Source: Pseudomonadota bacterium (GTDB lineage: Bacteria; Pseudomonadota; Gammaproteobacteria; Pseudomonadales; Moraxellaceae). Taken from it: a stretch of DNA of 49,421 bases. This document shows, piece after piece, positions 1-9,003 of the stretch. Where the stretch lies: positions 1-49,421 of the forward strand of contig JAJZHM010000003.1 of the NCBI GenBank assembly GCA_021804485.1. Reading direction: 5' to 3'. Made by a program: the position numbers and the translations under genes. The notes beneath the pieces are model-generated. The model saw nothing but the letters and a program-made list of their open reading frames with translations. It did not search any database and was not told the DNA's origin. Positions within the stretch are counted from its first letter, which is position 1, and each line of letters opens with the position of its first letter.

Positions 1-59
1 TGATGCGCTTCCACAAAGAACGCCAGTTGGAGTTATCGGATGCGGTTGCTCATCAGTGA
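1..59 (+). CDS. 3' end of an unidentified upstream gene
   Basis: An open frame enters from the left edge and stops with TGA at 57-59; the last residues read MRFHKERQLELSDAVAHQ. It overlaps the start of the PIN-domain gene by 20 bases, the arrangement typical of an antitoxin or partner gene translated just before a PIN toxin. Only 18 residues are visible, so the family cannot be named. The antitoxin reading is an inference from position alone. Confidence 0.35.
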   Translation, partial: MRFHKERQLELSDAVAHQ

Positions 60-555
60 TACGAACATCTTGATCGATATGGAAGCGGGAGCATTGATGG
101 AGATGCTCTTCCAGCTTCCAATGCAGTTTGGCATCCCTGATCTGCTGTATTTCGAAGAAATTGAACCGGACAGTCCGGGTCTTGAGGAGTTGGGCTTGCT
201 GGTCATGGAGGTCAGCGGCGACTTCGTGGCGTATGCCCAGCAGCTGCCAGGCCAGCACAACCACCTGCTTCCTGCGAAAAACGGCCCCAAGCCCAGTCTC
301 AATGACTACTTGGCACTGGCGCTTGCGAAGCAGGAAACCTGCACCTTGCTCACCGGCGACACCAATTTGCGGATTGTTGCCAACAAGGAGCTGGTGAACA
401 TCATGGGCACCATCGGGCTGCTGTGCGCCATGATCGAGAACCAACTGCTAACAGTCGACGACGGCTGCAATGGCCGGAAGCCGAAAAAGCACTTAACGCG
501 CTGCGCTGATCAGGTTCTGGTACAATCAAGTCCGGCCCCATCAGCATCTGGATAG
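40..555 (+). CDS. PIN-domain protein (toxin-like ribonuclease) with a foreign C-terminal tail
   Basis: The N-terminal two thirds fit a PIN-domain nuclease. An acidic start, SDTNILID, has Asp7 and Asn9; a Glu-rich FEEIEPD follows near residue 40. Later come LNDYLALALAKQ and LLTGDTNLR near residues 90-110, supplying the other conserved acids. PIN proteins of this kind cleave RNA with divalent metal and usually form the toxin half of a toxin-antitoxin pair; the overlap with the upstream frame agrees. From about residue 145 the sequence stops looking PIN-like and the frame runs over a transposase remnant read in another frame, so the last ~25 residues are probably not native. The nuclease core may still fold, but activity is uncertain. 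The start at 40 is the first ATG after the overlapping upstream stop context. Confidence 0.7.
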   Translation: MRLLISDTNILIDMEAGALMEMLFQLPMQFGIPDLLYFEEIEPDSPGLEELGLLVMEVSGDFVAYAQQLPGQHNHLLPAKNGPKPSLNDYLALALAKQETCTLLTGDTNLRIVANKELVNIMGTIGLLCAMIENQLLTVDDGCNGRKPKKHLTRCADQVLVQSSPAPSASG

Positions 556-670
556 CTGGACGCCACAGGATGCTTGGCAAGGTCAAAATCCTTATCTGCG
601 CATACAAAAATCTGTGCTGTTTTTCTCAGCATGGGACAGTCTGCTGACAGGACATCACATCTGCCGATAG
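477..670 (+). pseudogene. C-terminal remnant of an IS transposase (DDE integrase-core type)
   Basis: In the third frame from 477 the sequence reads EAEKALNALR. After a one-base slip near 507 it continues in frame two as IRFWYNQVRPHQHLDSWTP, then QDAWQGQNPY and SAWDSLLTGHHICR before TAG at 668-670. The WYN-x-VRPHQ-x-L-x-x-x-TP block is the hallmark end of IS3-like and related integrase-core transposases, and a final 'aWDgLLTGyy' tail is seen in some families of this type. Only the last ~60 residues survive, with the frame broken, so it is inactive. It overlaps the tail of the PIN gene and probably marks the event that truncated it. No terminal inverted repeat could be recognised downstream. 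Confidence 0.7.
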
Positions 671-705
671 CTATTTGAAAAATGATTGGCTTCATCGCAT
701 CGGAT

Positions 706-829
706 CGTTGTCCGTACTTTGTCATGGCTGATCATTGCCAAAAGCAAAAAAACGGAATGTGAATGTCAAAAACTTGAGTCTGACAGTTCTGATTTTCGGA
801 TCAACCGGTCATTTATTCGACAAAACGAC
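706..829 (+). repeat. Dispersed repeat, copy 1
   Basis: This ~124-base stretch matches 26096-26227 in the same orientation. I count about 11 substitutions, one single-base gap and a length difference in one A-run (7 A here, 16 A there), roughly 90 percent identity by eye. It lies immediately 3' of murB (on the opposite strand) and right after the transposase remnant. Its far end can fold weakly (CGGTC ... GACCG). The nature of the element is unknown. Confidence 0.8.
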
Positions 830-848
830 CGCCTTGTTTTTCATGAGA

Positions 849-1850
849 TTAATGGTAGATGCGTGGCTCAATATCAAGATGAACACCAAAACGATCCAGT
901 ACACAACTCTGTACATATCCGGCCCAGTCCAGAACCTCATGGAGTGTATTCTGACCAGGGCGGTTATTCACGACCACTAGTGCGTGCTGGTTCGAGCAGC
1001 CTACCCCTTCCCTCGATTGACCTTTCAGCCCACACCGCTCAATCAGCCAACCTGCCGCTAGTTTGGCATGCCCAGACGCATCGGGGAAATACATCAGATC
1101 CGGTTCGTGCCGCAGTATCTCCTCAAGCTGTTCGTTCGAAACAACGGGATTCTGAAAAAATGAGCCTGCATTTGGTAGAACCGCTGGATCAACCAGCTTG
1201 CGCTGGCGCATGCTTCGAACAGCCTGGGCGACATCGACAGGAGATGGTTGCCGGCAACCACGTGCCTCAAGTTCGGCACGAATTCCGGCATAGCTCAGAT
1301 TGAGGTGCGGCTGACGCCATAGTCGCAAACGCAGGGCACTGATCAGCCATCTATCCTGTTCTTTGTGCTTGAAGATACTGCTGCGGTACGCAAGCTGGCA
1401 ATCCATGGCACTTCGATTCATCACCGTACCATTATCGAGGTCAACCAAACGCACAGAGTCAAGAACATCCTTTACTTCAACACCATAAGCGCCAATATTC
1501 TGAATCGGAGCTGCACCGGCCCAACCCGGAATTTCAACAAGGTTTTCCAAACCATACCAGCCCTGTTCTAGGCAGTACCAGACTAGATCATTCCAGGATT
1601 CCCCTGCGCCCACCTCAATCAGTATCGATTCGGCATTTTGCTCACACGCTACAATTCCTTTTATCAGGGGGATCAGCACAGGCTGGGTCAGTTCTGCAGG
1701 CAGCAGGATGTTGCTCCCTCCGGATAAGACAAGCCAAGGGCGCTTACGATCAGCGCAGAGCGCAGATGCCTCCGCTTCGCTATGAATCTCAACCACTTCA
1801 TTAGCCTGAACACGTAACGCCAGAGTTGTACGATGGGAAAGATCAAACAT
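849..1850 (-). CDS. murB: UDP-N-acetylenolpyruvoylglucosamine reductase MurB
   Basis: MurB is the cytoplasmic FAD enzyme that reduces UDP-GlcNAc-enolpyruvate with NADPH to UDP-MurNAc, the second committed step of peptidoglycan synthesis. The protein is 333 residues from the chosen ATG. The FAD-binding region shows SGGSNILLP (about 42-50) and IPGWAGAAPIQNIGAYGVE. The catalytic serine is in NAGSFFQNP near residue 230, and an acidic C-terminal block reads LDIEPRIYH. The ATG at 1850 was preferred to a start 63 bases upstream because it begins at MFDLSHRTTLALRV, the usual MurB N-terminus, and overlaps the preceding phosphatase stop by 8 bases (ATGTTTGA). It is the last gene of the envelope operon, and debris with a repeat lies directly downstream. 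Confidence 0.96.
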   Translation of the reverse strand: MFDLSHRTTLALRVQANEVVEIHSEAEASALCADRKRPWLVLSGGSNILLPAELTQPVLIPLIKGIVACEQNAESILIEVGAGESWNDLVWYCLEQGWYGLENLVEIPGWAGAAPIQNIGAYGVEVKDVLDSVRLVDLDNGTVMNRSAMDCQLAYRSSIFKHKEQDRWLISALRLRLWRQPHLNLSYAGIRAELEARGCRQPSPVDVAQAVRSMRQRKLVDPAVLPNAGSFFQNPVVSNEQLEEILRHEPDLMYFPDASGHAKLAAGWLIERCGLKGQSREGVGCSNQHALVVVNNRPGQNTLHEVLDWAGYVQSCVLDRFGVHLDIEPRIYH

Positions 1851-2283
1851 GCTTAAGTGCCTGAACCAAACGCTCAGCCTGATCAATGACTCGGTTGAAG
1901 TCCTCAGGACCACCGTAATAAGGGTCCGCCACTTCTTCAGCCGGAGAAACTGCCAAATTCATCACCAGATGCAGGCGTTCGTGAAGCCTTTCTGGCAAAT
2001 GACTGCGAAGATACTGCAGATTGCGACGATCCATCGGCAAAATGAGATCAAAGAGTTCAAGATCAAGAGTGTCGATTGGGGTAGCCCGATGCAGACGCAA
2101 GTCATAGCCCCGTGTCATGGCAATATCGACAGCTCGTGGATCTGCACTTTCCCCGTAATGAGTGTCAAGAATTGCGGCCGACTGAACATGCATCAGTTCA
2201 CCAAGATGGGTACGACAAACATATTCAAAAATGGGCGAACGGCAAATATTGCCAAGACAGACAAAAAGCAGCGACCGGCTCAT
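1843..2283 (-). CDS. Low-molecular-weight protein-tyrosine phosphatase
   Basis: A 146-residue cytoplasmic phosphatase of the LMW-PTP family. The P-loop CLGNICRSP places the nucleophile Cys9 and Arg15 in the C-x5-R-S pattern, and the general acid is the Asp of DPYYGG near residue 120. Family members dephosphorylate tyrosine-phosphorylated proteins, often autokinases controlling polysaccharide export (Wzb/Wzc type). No tyrosine autokinase is visible in this window. The gene sits between kdsB and murB with 4- and 8-base overlaps, an order also known in Pseudomonas, so it is co-transcribed with LPS and murein genes. The substrate cannot be deduced here. Confidence 0.93.
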   Translation of the reverse strand: MSRSLLFVCLGNICRSPIFEYVCRTHLGELMHVQSAAILDTHYGESADPRAVDIAMTRGYDLRLHRATPIDTLDLELFDLILPMDRRNLQYLRSHLPERLHERLHLVMNLAVSPAEEVADPYYGGPEDFNRVIDQAERLVQALKHV

Positions 2284-3053
2284 CGCATTTCCCCGAAGTG
2301 ACGACGAACCCGAATCAGATCCGCTTCGGTATCAACGCCTCCACCAGGCATCGGACAACAGGCCTTGTCGACGTGAATCCGGTGTCCTTTTTGCAGAGCT
2401 CGCAACTGCTCGAGATATTCAGTCTGTTCAAGGCGAACAGGCGTACTACGGACAAACTCGCGTAAAAAACCAACCCGGTAAGCATAAAGACCAATATGCC
2501 GCAGAAATCCCGCCTTGTGCGGAAATGGCTGATCAGGATTCATGGCACTGCTGCGATCCCAAGGAATCGGTGCCCGACTGAAGTACAACGCATAGCCATG
2601 ATCATCAACAACAACCTTGACGGTATTCGGATCAAGCACCCGAGCCCATTCGTCAATCGGTTCGGCCAGCGTTGCAATGACTGCATCATGGATACGCGCC
2701 AGATTTGCAGCGACCTGATTAATCAATGGGGCCGGCAAAAGCGGCTCATCTCCCTGTACATTGACGACACAAATGTCATCGGACCAACCTGCCAGATCAG
2801 CCACTTCAGCAATTCGGTCGGTACCCGATGCATGATCAGCCCGGGTCAGAACTGCTTCAGCACCAATTTCATGGGCCACTTCCATGATCCGTATATCATC
2901 GGTTGCGATAATAACCCGTTCCGCCCCACTTTCCATGGCCCGATCATGGACGTGCGCCAGCATTGGTCTTCCGGCGATCAGACAGAGCGGCTTTCCGGGG
3001 AGCCGAGAGGATGCGTACCGCGCTGGTATAACCACATGAAATCTGGACGTCAT
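2280..3053 (-). CDS. kdsB: 3-deoxy-manno-octulosonate cytidylyltransferase KdsB
   Basis: KdsB activates Kdo with CTP to CMP-Kdo for transfer to lipid A, an essential inner-core LPS step in the cytoplasm. The 257-residue protein has the nucleotidyltransferase N-terminus [17 protein letters not shown] with the CTP-binding Arg/Lys pattern, the metal-binding block VQGDEPLL, and [18 protein letters not shown] near the C-terminus. Its length matches the family. It overlaps ycaR upstream and the phosphatase downstream by 4 bases each (ATGA), implying translational coupling inside the envelope operon. Confidence 0.97.
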   Translation of the reverse strand: MTSRFHVVIPARYASSRLPGKPLCLIAGRPMLAHVHDRAMESGAERVIIATDDIRIMEVAHEIGAEAVLTRADHASGTDRIAEVADLAGWSDDICVVNVQGDEPLLPAPLINQVAANLARIHDAVIATLAEPIDEWARVLDPNTVKVVVDDHGYALYFSRAPIPWDRSSAMNPDQPFPHKAGFLRHIGLYAYRVGFLREFVRSTPVRLEQTEYLEQLRALQKGHRIHVDKACCPMPGGGVDTEADLIRVRRHFGEMR

Positions 3054-3238
3054 GATGACTGTTCCGGTACGGGAAGGACAGGTCGAGCTTCTTCCGGCAG
3101 CATCACCGGAATTCCGTCACGAATCGGAAACGCAAGCATGCAAGCCACACAAACCAGCTCATGGGCATTGGCATCATGACGCAGACCACTCTTACATACC
3201 GGACAGGCAAGCAATGGCAACAGACGTTTATCCAGCAT
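3050..3238 (-). CDS. ycaR: Trm112/YcaR family small zinc-ribbon-like protein
   Basis: A 62-residue protein starting [19 protein letters not shown], with CPVC and a second CVAC pair about 20 residues later, then [16 protein letters not shown]. This is the Trm112/UPF0434 (YcaR) pattern, almost always found between lpxK and kdsB. Trm112 proteins in other domains activate methyltransferases; the bacterial function is not settled. A longer in-frame start exists, but the ATG at 3238 gives the family N-terminus and overlaps the lpxK stop by 11 bases. Confidence 0.9.
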   Translation of the reverse strand: MLDKRLLPLLACPVCKSGLRHDANAHELVCVACMLAFPIRDGIPVMLPEEARPVLPVPEQSS

Positions 3239-4223
3239 TGGGGTGCCTCCATGTTTCAAGCCGGTTATCCAGATACCACCAGAAATCCAGTGATATCGCC
3301 GCTTCGACAGGCATATAGACACTACCCTGCGGAGCAATCTCCCGACATTTTACTGCATCTTTTTCCGTCATGAGCACCGGTTTGTCAATTTCAATGAAAT
3401 CAGCTGTTGAATATGGATGATGATCTGGAAAGGGATACTCCTCTACCTCATAGCCTAGGTCACGCAACTGCATGAAAAATCGTGCAGGATTTCCAACACC
3501 AGCAACAGCGGCAATACGGGCCGGTGGCGACGGAAAACACAAAGGATCACCTGGACGAACCGATCGCAGTGGCAGTTGCCTGAGAACCATCAGACTGGCA
3601 TCAGGCCAGCAGGCATTGGGTGTACCATGAATCACCAGTTGCAACTGTTTTTCCCGCAAACGCGAGGCAGGTTCCCGTAAGGGCCCAACCGGCAGGCAAT
3701 GACCATTGCCCAAAAGACGCTGACCATCCAAAACAACAACCTCAAGCTGGCGATTCATGGCTAAATGCTGCAAGCCATCATCACTCAGAACGATATCTAG
3801 TTGCGGACAGTCCTGTAACAGTCGTTGCACCACCTTGACCCGATCAACACCCACATAGACTGGAACACCCAGCCGGTTTGCCAGGAGAAGGGGCTCATCA
3901 CCACACAGATGCGCCTGCTGCCCTTGTACAGGCCGGGGATCACTTCGCTCGCTGGCATACCCACGGCTGACAATCCCTGGATGCCAGCCTCTTGCCTGCA
4001 AATGCCGGCAGAGTGCTTCCACCACAGGAGTTTTTCCGGTACCTCCGACACTGATATTGCCGACCACAATCACGGGTACAGGCAAGTCAACCCTCCTGAT
4101 CCATCCTCGGGCATAAGCCAGGCGACGTCCCGCTACAACCATGCGGTACAACCATTCAAGAGGGATCAGAACACGCAGAATTCCAGGAGACCCATACCAT
4201 CGATTGAGGATAAAGGCACTCAC
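3228..4223 (-). CDS. lpxK: Tetraacyldisaccharide 4'-kinase LpxK
   Basis: LpxK phosphorylates the 4' position of the lipid A disaccharide at the inner membrane. The 331-residue protein has an N-terminal hydrophobic/amphipathic segment (about 13-35). It then shows the Walker A motif [14 protein letters not shown] (about 53-66), VSRGY, the catalytic-region SDDGLQH, and MTEKDAVKC near the end. It starts with GTG, whose GTGA overlaps the msbA stop by 4 bases. The neighbouring msbA, kdsB and ycaR are classic partners. Its stop overlaps ycaR by 11 bases. Confidence 0.96.
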   Translation of the reverse strand: MSAFILNRWYGSPGILRVLIPLEWLYRMVVAGRRLAYARGWIRRVDLPVPVIVVGNISVGGTGKTPVVEALCRHLQARGWHPGIVSRGYASERSDPRPVQGQQAHLCGDEPLLLANRLGVPVYVGVDRVKVVQRLLQDCPQLDIVLSDDGLQHLAMNRQLEVVVLDGQRLLGNGHCLPVGPLREPASRLREKQLQLVIHGTPNACWPDASLMVLRQLPLRSVRPGDPLCFPSPPARIAAVAGVGNPARFFMQLRDLGYEVEEYPFPDHHPYSTADFIEIDKPVLMTEKDAVKCREIAPQGSVYMPVEAAISLDFWWYLDNRLETWRHPNAG

Positions 4224-5983
4224 GATGCGGATTCATCCAGCTCTGAAAAATTGCGGCTGTGCATCTGGGCATACAGTCCATTCTGGCTCAGAAGATCGCG
4301 GTGCGTGCCCTGTTCTACGATACGCCCCTTTTCCATCACCAGAATCAGGTCAGCATTTTCAATGGTCGACAACCGATGAGCAATCACCAGTGTGGTACGG
4401 TTTTTCATGACTCGATCAAGCGCCTGCTGGATGTAGTATTCCGACTCGTTATCAAGGGCCGATGTTGCTTCATCCAGAATAAGTAACGGGGCATTTTTTA
4501 ATAAGGCACGAGCAAGCGAAAGTCGCTGCCTCTGCCCACCGGACAACTGAATCCCATCCTGGCCAATAGGTGTATGGATCTGTTGTGGCAGCCTTTTGAT
4601 AAAATCATCCGCATAGGCTAGACGACAGGCTTCATCAATATCCTGATCGGAACACTCCGCAAGTGCCCCGTAAGCAATATTTTCACGAACCGTACTGTTA
4701 AACAGCATGATCTTCTGATTGACGAGTGCGACATGGGCTCGCAAATAATCCAGGGCAAAATCCTGCAAGGGGACGCCATCCAGAAGAATTGTTCCTCGTG
4801 TTGGTGCATAGAACCTTGGCAATAACTGTACCAGCGTACTTTTGCCGGCACCGGATCGTCCAACCAGAGCAACCGTCTGACCTGCTTCAATCCGGAAGTT
4901 GATCTGCTCAAGGACAGTCTCTCCGCCTGGATAAGCAAAAAAAACATCTTGAAATTCCACCGAACCCTGAATTGATAACGGACGCAGGGTTCCATGATCC
5001 TCTTCCTCGTCAAGATCCAGCAAGACGAAAACCGACTGGGCGGCGGCGATACCACGCTGGACTTTCTGATTGACATCGGTCAAAGCCCGAACAGGTTTGG
5101 CCAGCAGGCCTGCGGCCGTAAAATAGGCAATAAATTCCCCTGCCGAGTGAAATCCTGTCTGTCCTGGCCCGAGTGCCAGCCAGACTACGGCAGCCATGCT
5201 CACCGCAATAATCATTTGAACGATGGGTGTGGACACCGAACTGGTTACAACCATTTTCATCGATTGGCGCAAATATTCCTTCGAGGCCAGATCAAAGCGG
5301 TTGCGTTCAAAGTTCTCGCCCCCAAAACTGCGAACCACTTGATAACCTTGAATTGTTTCATTGGTCACATGATTGATATCACCCATCGAAGCCTGAATCC
5401 GGTGGCTCAGTCTGCGAAAACGATCAGAAGCAATCTTAACGACTTTGCCAATCAACGGCCCCATCAACAGAATGAGCAAGGAGAGACGCCAGTTGTACCA
5501 GAACAGCACCGCAAGATAGGCAAGTGTCGTCAGCCCTTCACGAGCTAGGGCAATTACCGCTTCCGTGGCCGCTGACGTAACCTGCTCAACGTCATACATG
5601 ATCTTTGCCGCAATACGCGCCGGGGAGTTTAGATGGTAATATTCGGCTGGAAGTCTGAGCAGTTTATCAAACATCTGGGTACGCAACTGATAGACAATAT
5701 TGCGCGCGACCAACGAGATAAAGTAGTTTCCCAGAAAAGAACCCAGACCACGACCAAACACCAGTACAATGACCATCAGCGGAATAACCCAGCGGGCTCG
5801 CTGGTCATGGGATGTCAAGGCATCGGTAATGTACTTGATGATCTGTACAGCACCATTTTCTGAGGCAGCATTGATGACAAAGCCACCAATCCCGAGCAGA
5901 AAATAATGCCAGTATTGACGCGAATAGGCCAAGAGCCGACGTAGAACAACCGAACCAGGATAAGAAGCTGCATCAACGTCCAT
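4220..5983 (-). CDS. msbA: Lipid A export ABC transporter MsbA
   Basis: MsbA flips lipid A-core across the inner membrane. The 587-residue half-transporter has an N-terminal six-helix ABC membrane domain and a C-terminal ATPase. The ATPase carries Walker A GRSGAGKST (~378), signature LSGGQRQRLSLARALL (~479), Walker B LLILDEATSALD and switch HRLSTI. The ATG at 5983 was chosen because it overlaps the exbD stop by 11 bases and yields a near-standard length; an upstream in-frame start would add 18 residues. Position next to lpxK supports MsbA rather than a multidrug homologue. Confidence 0.95.
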   Translation of the reverse strand: MDVDAASYPGSVVLRRLLAYSRQYWHYFLLGIGGFVINAASENGAVQIIKYITDALTSHDQRARWVIPLMVIVLVFGRGLGSFLGNYFISLVARNIVYQLRTQMFDKLLRLPAEYYHLNSPARIAAKIMYDVEQVTSAATEAVIALAREGLTTLAYLAVLFWYNWRLSLLILLMGPLIGKVVKIASDRFRRLSHRIQASMGDINHVTNETIQGYQVVRSFGGENFERNRFDLASKEYLRQSMKMVVTSSVSTPIVQMIIAVSMAAVVWLALGPGQTGFHSAGEFIAYFTAAGLLAKPVRALTDVNQKVQRGIAAAQSVFVLLDLDEEEDHGTLRPLSIQGSVEFQDVFFAYPGGETVLEQINFRIEAGQTVALVGRSGAGKSTLVQLLPRFYAPTRGTILLDGVPLQDFALDYLRAHVALVNQKIMLFNSTVRENIAYGALAECSDQDIDEACRLAYADDFIKRLPQQIHTPIGQDGIQLSGGQRQRLSLARALLKNAPLLILDEATSALDNESEYYIQQALDRVMKNRTTLVIAHRLSTIENADLILVMEKGRIVEQGTHRDLLSQNGLYAQMHSRNFSELDESAS

Positions 5984-6395
5984 CAGGAGACCGGGTACTA
6001 ATGCTAACATTGACAAATCCAAGTCTTCCGGCTGCATCCATTACGGTCACCACCGACTGATTGGCACTGGCACCATCGGCAGCAATAACAAAATCCATTT
6101 TCCGGTTGCCACCACTGGCCTGATTGATAGCCGCCTGCAGATCCGTTTCATCGGTGCCGTGTACGGCTACTCCGTTAACGGTATAGTGTCCACCCCGAGA
6201 AACCGTAACTTCGATCTGTTGCCCCTGCACCGGCGACTGCAGATCTCCTTTGGCCTGTGGCAAGGCCAGATGCAGCCTGCTAGCCTTGGTAAAACTGGTA
6301 GACAGCATAAAAAAGATGAGCAAAAACAACAAACAGTCAATCAGGGGTGTCAGATTGATCTCAAGTGGGTCTTGCATGGGGCGGCGGAATTTCAT
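5973..6395 (-). CDS. exbD: ExbD/TolR family proton-channel protein
   Basis: A 140-residue inner-membrane protein with a short cytoplasmic N-terminus, one transmembrane helix and a periplasmic domain. The helix sequence PLIDCLLFLLIFFMLSTSF carries the proton-relay Asp at residue 20. With ExbB it forms the proton-motive-force-driven motor that energises TonB- or Tol-type partners. No tonB gene is visible beside it, so the partner is unknown; the Pseudomonas equivalents of this operon also carry this unlinked exbBD pair. It overlaps exbB by 4 bases upstream. Confidence 0.92.
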   Translation of the reverse strand: MKFRRPMQDPLEINLTPLIDCLLFLLIFFMLSTSFTKASRLHLALPQAKGDLQSPVQGQQIEVTVSRGGHYTVNGVAVHGTDETDLQAAINQASGGNRKMDFVIAADGASANQSVVTVMDAAGRLGFVNVSISTRSPDGR

Positions 6396-7030
6396 GAAAC
6401 ACTCCCCCCCGCCTCAACTTCGCGATCACCATGCACAATATCAACCAGTTTAATCGCCTGCTGTTCCATCTCAATCGTCATGGTACCAATACGTCGCATC
6501 AGGGTACGGTGCATGATGAGTGCAGGAATAGCCACCACCAGTCCACCGGCCGTTGTAACCAGCGCTTGAGAAATACCAGCAGCCAGCATGGAAGGATCGG
6601 CATTGCCATGCGATGTGATGCTCATGAAGGTTTGAATAATGCCAAAAACAGTACCCATCAGCCCCAACAGCGGCGATATGACGGCAATGGTCCCGAGCAA
6701 GGTCATATAGTGTTCCATATCATGCACAACCCTGCTGGCTGCTTCCTCAATGGCTTCCTTCATGATTTCTCTGCCGTGCTTGGAATTGACCAAGCCGGCG
6801 GCAAAGATTTCACCGAGCGGCGATTCGGACCGAATGACCTTAAGCTTTTGAGCATCCAGCTGACCGCTCTTGATCCAGTTCCAGACCTTAATCAACAGAT
6901 CATCTGGAGCAATCTTGTTACGACGCAAGGTCCACAACCGTTCAATACTGATCGCCAAGGCAATGATCGAGACCAGAACAATGGGCACCATGGCCCAACC
7001 ACCTGCTTTAATCAATTCCCACACGTGCAT
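6392..7030 (-). CDS. exbB: MotA/TolQ/ExbB proton-channel family protein
   Basis: A 212-residue protein with an N-terminal helix (WAMVPIVLVSIIALAISIERLW, 12-33) and a second and third helix in the last 110 residues. These include LLGTIAVISPLLGLMGTVFGI and an alanine/glycine-rich stretch around ISQALVTTAGGLVVAIPAL, the standard ExbB/TolQ layout. It partners ExbD (4-base overlap) in a proton-driven inner-membrane motor. It begins 8 bases after the lolD stop, within the envelope operon. Pseudomonas often has comEC near this position; no comEC is present here. Confidence 0.93.
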   Translation of the reverse strand: MHVWELIKAGGWAMVPIVLVSIIALAISIERLWTLRRNKIAPDDLLIKVWNWIKSGQLDAQKLKVIRSESPLGEIFAAGLVNSKHGREIMKEAIEEAASRVVHDMEHYMTLLGTIAVISPLLGLMGTVFGIIQTFMSITSHGNADPSMLAAGISQALVTTAGGLVVAIPALIMHRTLMRRIGTMTIEMEQQAIKLVDIVHGDREVEAGGSVS

Positions 7031-7038
7031 ATTCTCCG

Positions 7039-7734
7039 TCAGTTGCGTTCCAAGGTTGAAGAAACCAGAACTCCATCACACATGGTCATGACACGATGTG
7101 CCCTGGCTGCCAGTGCTGCTTCGTGGGTGACCACAACAAAACTGGTCTGCAAGGTCTGATTCAGTTCAAACATCAGACTACGCACCCTTTCAGCATTCTG
7201 TTGATCCAGATTGCCGGTTGGCTCATCCGCAAGTACAACAGCAGGCTTGCTGACCAAAGCCCTGGCTAATGCCACACGTTGCCGTTCTCCTCCTGAAAGT
7301 TCAGGCGGCTTATGCCGGACACGAGCACTCAGCCCAACCGCTTCAAGCATTTCACCGGCCTGAACTGATGCCATGCGCGGTGATACACCACGAATCAGCA
7401 AGGGCATGGCAACATTCTCCAGAGCGGTAAACTCAGGAAGCAGATGATGAAACTGGTAAACAAAGCCTAGATGCAAGTTGCGCAATCTGCCACGGTCTCG
7501 CTCATTTAGACGACTGAACGGCTGCCCCATCAGGATAATTTCCCCCTGGGTCGGTTGCGCCAGCCCACCGAGAATATGCAGTAAGGTGGATTTTCCTGAA
7601 CCCGAACTACCAACAATAGCCAGGAACTCACCCGTATGCACGTCCAGATCAATTCCCTGCAGCACGTCAACCGGACTGGCTAACTCGACAAAGGTCTGCC
7701 GGACATTCCGGGCTTTCAAAACAGACTCATTCAT
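7039..7734 (-). CDS. lolD: Lipoprotein-releasing ABC transporter ATPase LolD
   Basis: LolD powers extraction of outer-membrane-destined lipoproteins from the inner membrane and their handover to LolA. The 231-residue ATPase has Walker [14 protein letters not shown] (~41-53), the Q-loop region [16 protein letters not shown], signature [16 protein letters not shown] and Walker [13 protein letters not shown]. The ATG at 7734 overlaps the permease stop by 8 bases (ATGAATGA). A longer frame upstream is not needed. Confidence 0.96.
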   Translation of the reverse strand: MNESVLKARNVRQTFVELASPVDVLQGIDLDVHTGEFLAIVGSSGSGKSTLLHILGGLAQPTQGEIILMGQPFSRLNERDRGRLRNLHLGFVYQFHHLLPEFTALENVAMPLLIRGVSPRMASVQAGEMLEAVGLSARVRHKPPELSGGERQRVALARALVSKPAVVLADEPTGNLDQQNAERVRSLMFELNQTLQTSFVVVTHEAALAARAHRVMTMCDGVLVSSTLERN

Positions 7735-8962
7735 AGCGCAAAGCCTCTGCAGGCTGAACCGCAGCTGCACGCCGGGCAGGGTACAGGGTTGCAAGGAAAC
7801 TGAGGGCTAGGGCAAGTCCTGCCACCCATAAAACATCATTCCATTCCAGCCGTGAAGGCAGATAATCAACAAAATAGGCAGCAAACAGATCCAGCCCAAA
7901 AAGTCGCTGTACCGCAGCAACCAGTGGGCTCACGGTCAGCGAGAGAATCACACCAAGCACAACACCCGCCAAGGTACCACCGACACCAATTACAGCACCC
8001 TGAACGGTAAAAATCTGCTGAATCAGGGCCGGTGAAGCTCCTTGGGTACGCAGGATGGCAATATCAGCTTTTTTGTCCGTTACGACCATTACCAGACTGG
8101 AAACAATATTGAACGCAGCAACTGCAATAATTAAAAACAGCAACAATCCCATCATGGTCTTTTCCATACGAATGGCACTAAAAAGATTGCCCTGAGTATC
8201 CTCCCAGGTACTGCCATAAAAATTATCATCCAGATGTCCAAGAATCTTTCGGGTAATGCGCGGAGCCTGAAACAGATCTTTGAGCTTCAGACGTACTCCC
8301 TGAGCCAGACCGAGCTGATGCAGCATCCGACCGGCATCACCTAGATGCACGTACGCCAGAGAGTTATCCAGTTCAGCACCAACTTTAAAAATACCAACCA
8401 CGGTAAAACGACGAAAGCGCGGAATAACTCCAGCCGGTGATGGGGATGTCTCCGGTAACACCAGCATGATCTGATCCCCGTTGTGTACCCCAAGAGACTC
8501 CGCAATACCCTGACCAATCACGATCGCGAAACTGCCATCACGCAGGGAGTCGAGCGAGCCCGACACCATGGCATTGGCAATGATGGATACCTTTCTTTCC
8601 TCATCAGGAAGAATTCCGCTGACCATAACCCCGGACACATTACCGGAAGCGGTCAACATGCCTTGCATCTGGGAAAAAGGAGCAGCCGCGATAACACCTG
8701 GTTGCCGTTCTGCCAGACTCACCAGATCCTGCCAGCGTTTTACGGGCTGATAGGCATTGATGGTCGCCTGCGGAACCATACCCAGAATACGGGTTCGCAG
8801 TTCATGATCGAAGCCGTTCATCACCGAAAGCACCGTAATCATAACGGCAACCCCAAGGGTCAACCCAAGGATCGAAGTCAGCGTAATAAACGATATAAAA
8901 TGGTTACGACGTTTGGCACGGGTATAACGCAGGCCAATAAACAGGGACACAGGCAAGAACAT
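7727..8962 (-). CDS. lolC: Lipoprotein-releasing permease LolC/LolE family
   Basis: A 411-residue inner-membrane permease. The N-terminal block [19 protein letters not shown] is followed by a helix (about 21-46), a ~200-residue periplasmic domain, and three C-terminal helices ([53 protein letters not shown]). It ends with the family motif [17 protein letters not shown]. With LolD it releases lipoproteins to LolA. Only one permease gene is present, whereas enterics and Pseudomonas carry lolC and lolE flanking lolD. If no second copy exists elsewhere, the complex would be a LolF-type homodimer. It is the first gene of the ten-gene operon. Confidence 0.93.
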   Translation of the reverse strand: MFLPVSLFIGLRYTRAKRRNHFISFITLTSILGLTLGVAVMITVLSVMNGFDHELRTRILGMVPQATINAYQPVKRWQDLVSLAERQPGVIAAAPFSQMQGMLTASGNVSGVMVSGILPDEERKVSIIANAMVSGSLDSLRDGSFAIVIGQGIAESLGVHNGDQIMLVLPETSPSPAGVIPRFRRFTVVGIFKVGAELDNSLAYVHLGDAGRMLHQLGLAQGVRLKLKDLFQAPRITRKILGHLDDNFYGSTWEDTQGNLFSAIRMEKTMMGLLLFLIIAVAAFNIVSSLVMVVTDKKADIAILRTQGASPALIQQIFTVQGAVIGVGGTLAGVVLGVILSLTVSPLVAAVQRLFGLDLFAAYFVDYLPSRLEWNDVLWVAGLALALSFLATLYPARRAAAVQPAEALRYE

Positions 8963-9003
8963 GAGCTAATCTATTCCTTATTACAGTGTATTTGCATGTC
9001 GTT

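Noticed and set aside
686-1303. 205-codon plus-strand open frame over repeat copy 1 and the murB 3' half
   Set aside because: It lies antisense to murB, has no recognisable domain and no ribosome-binding site; murB on the other strand has full family motifs.
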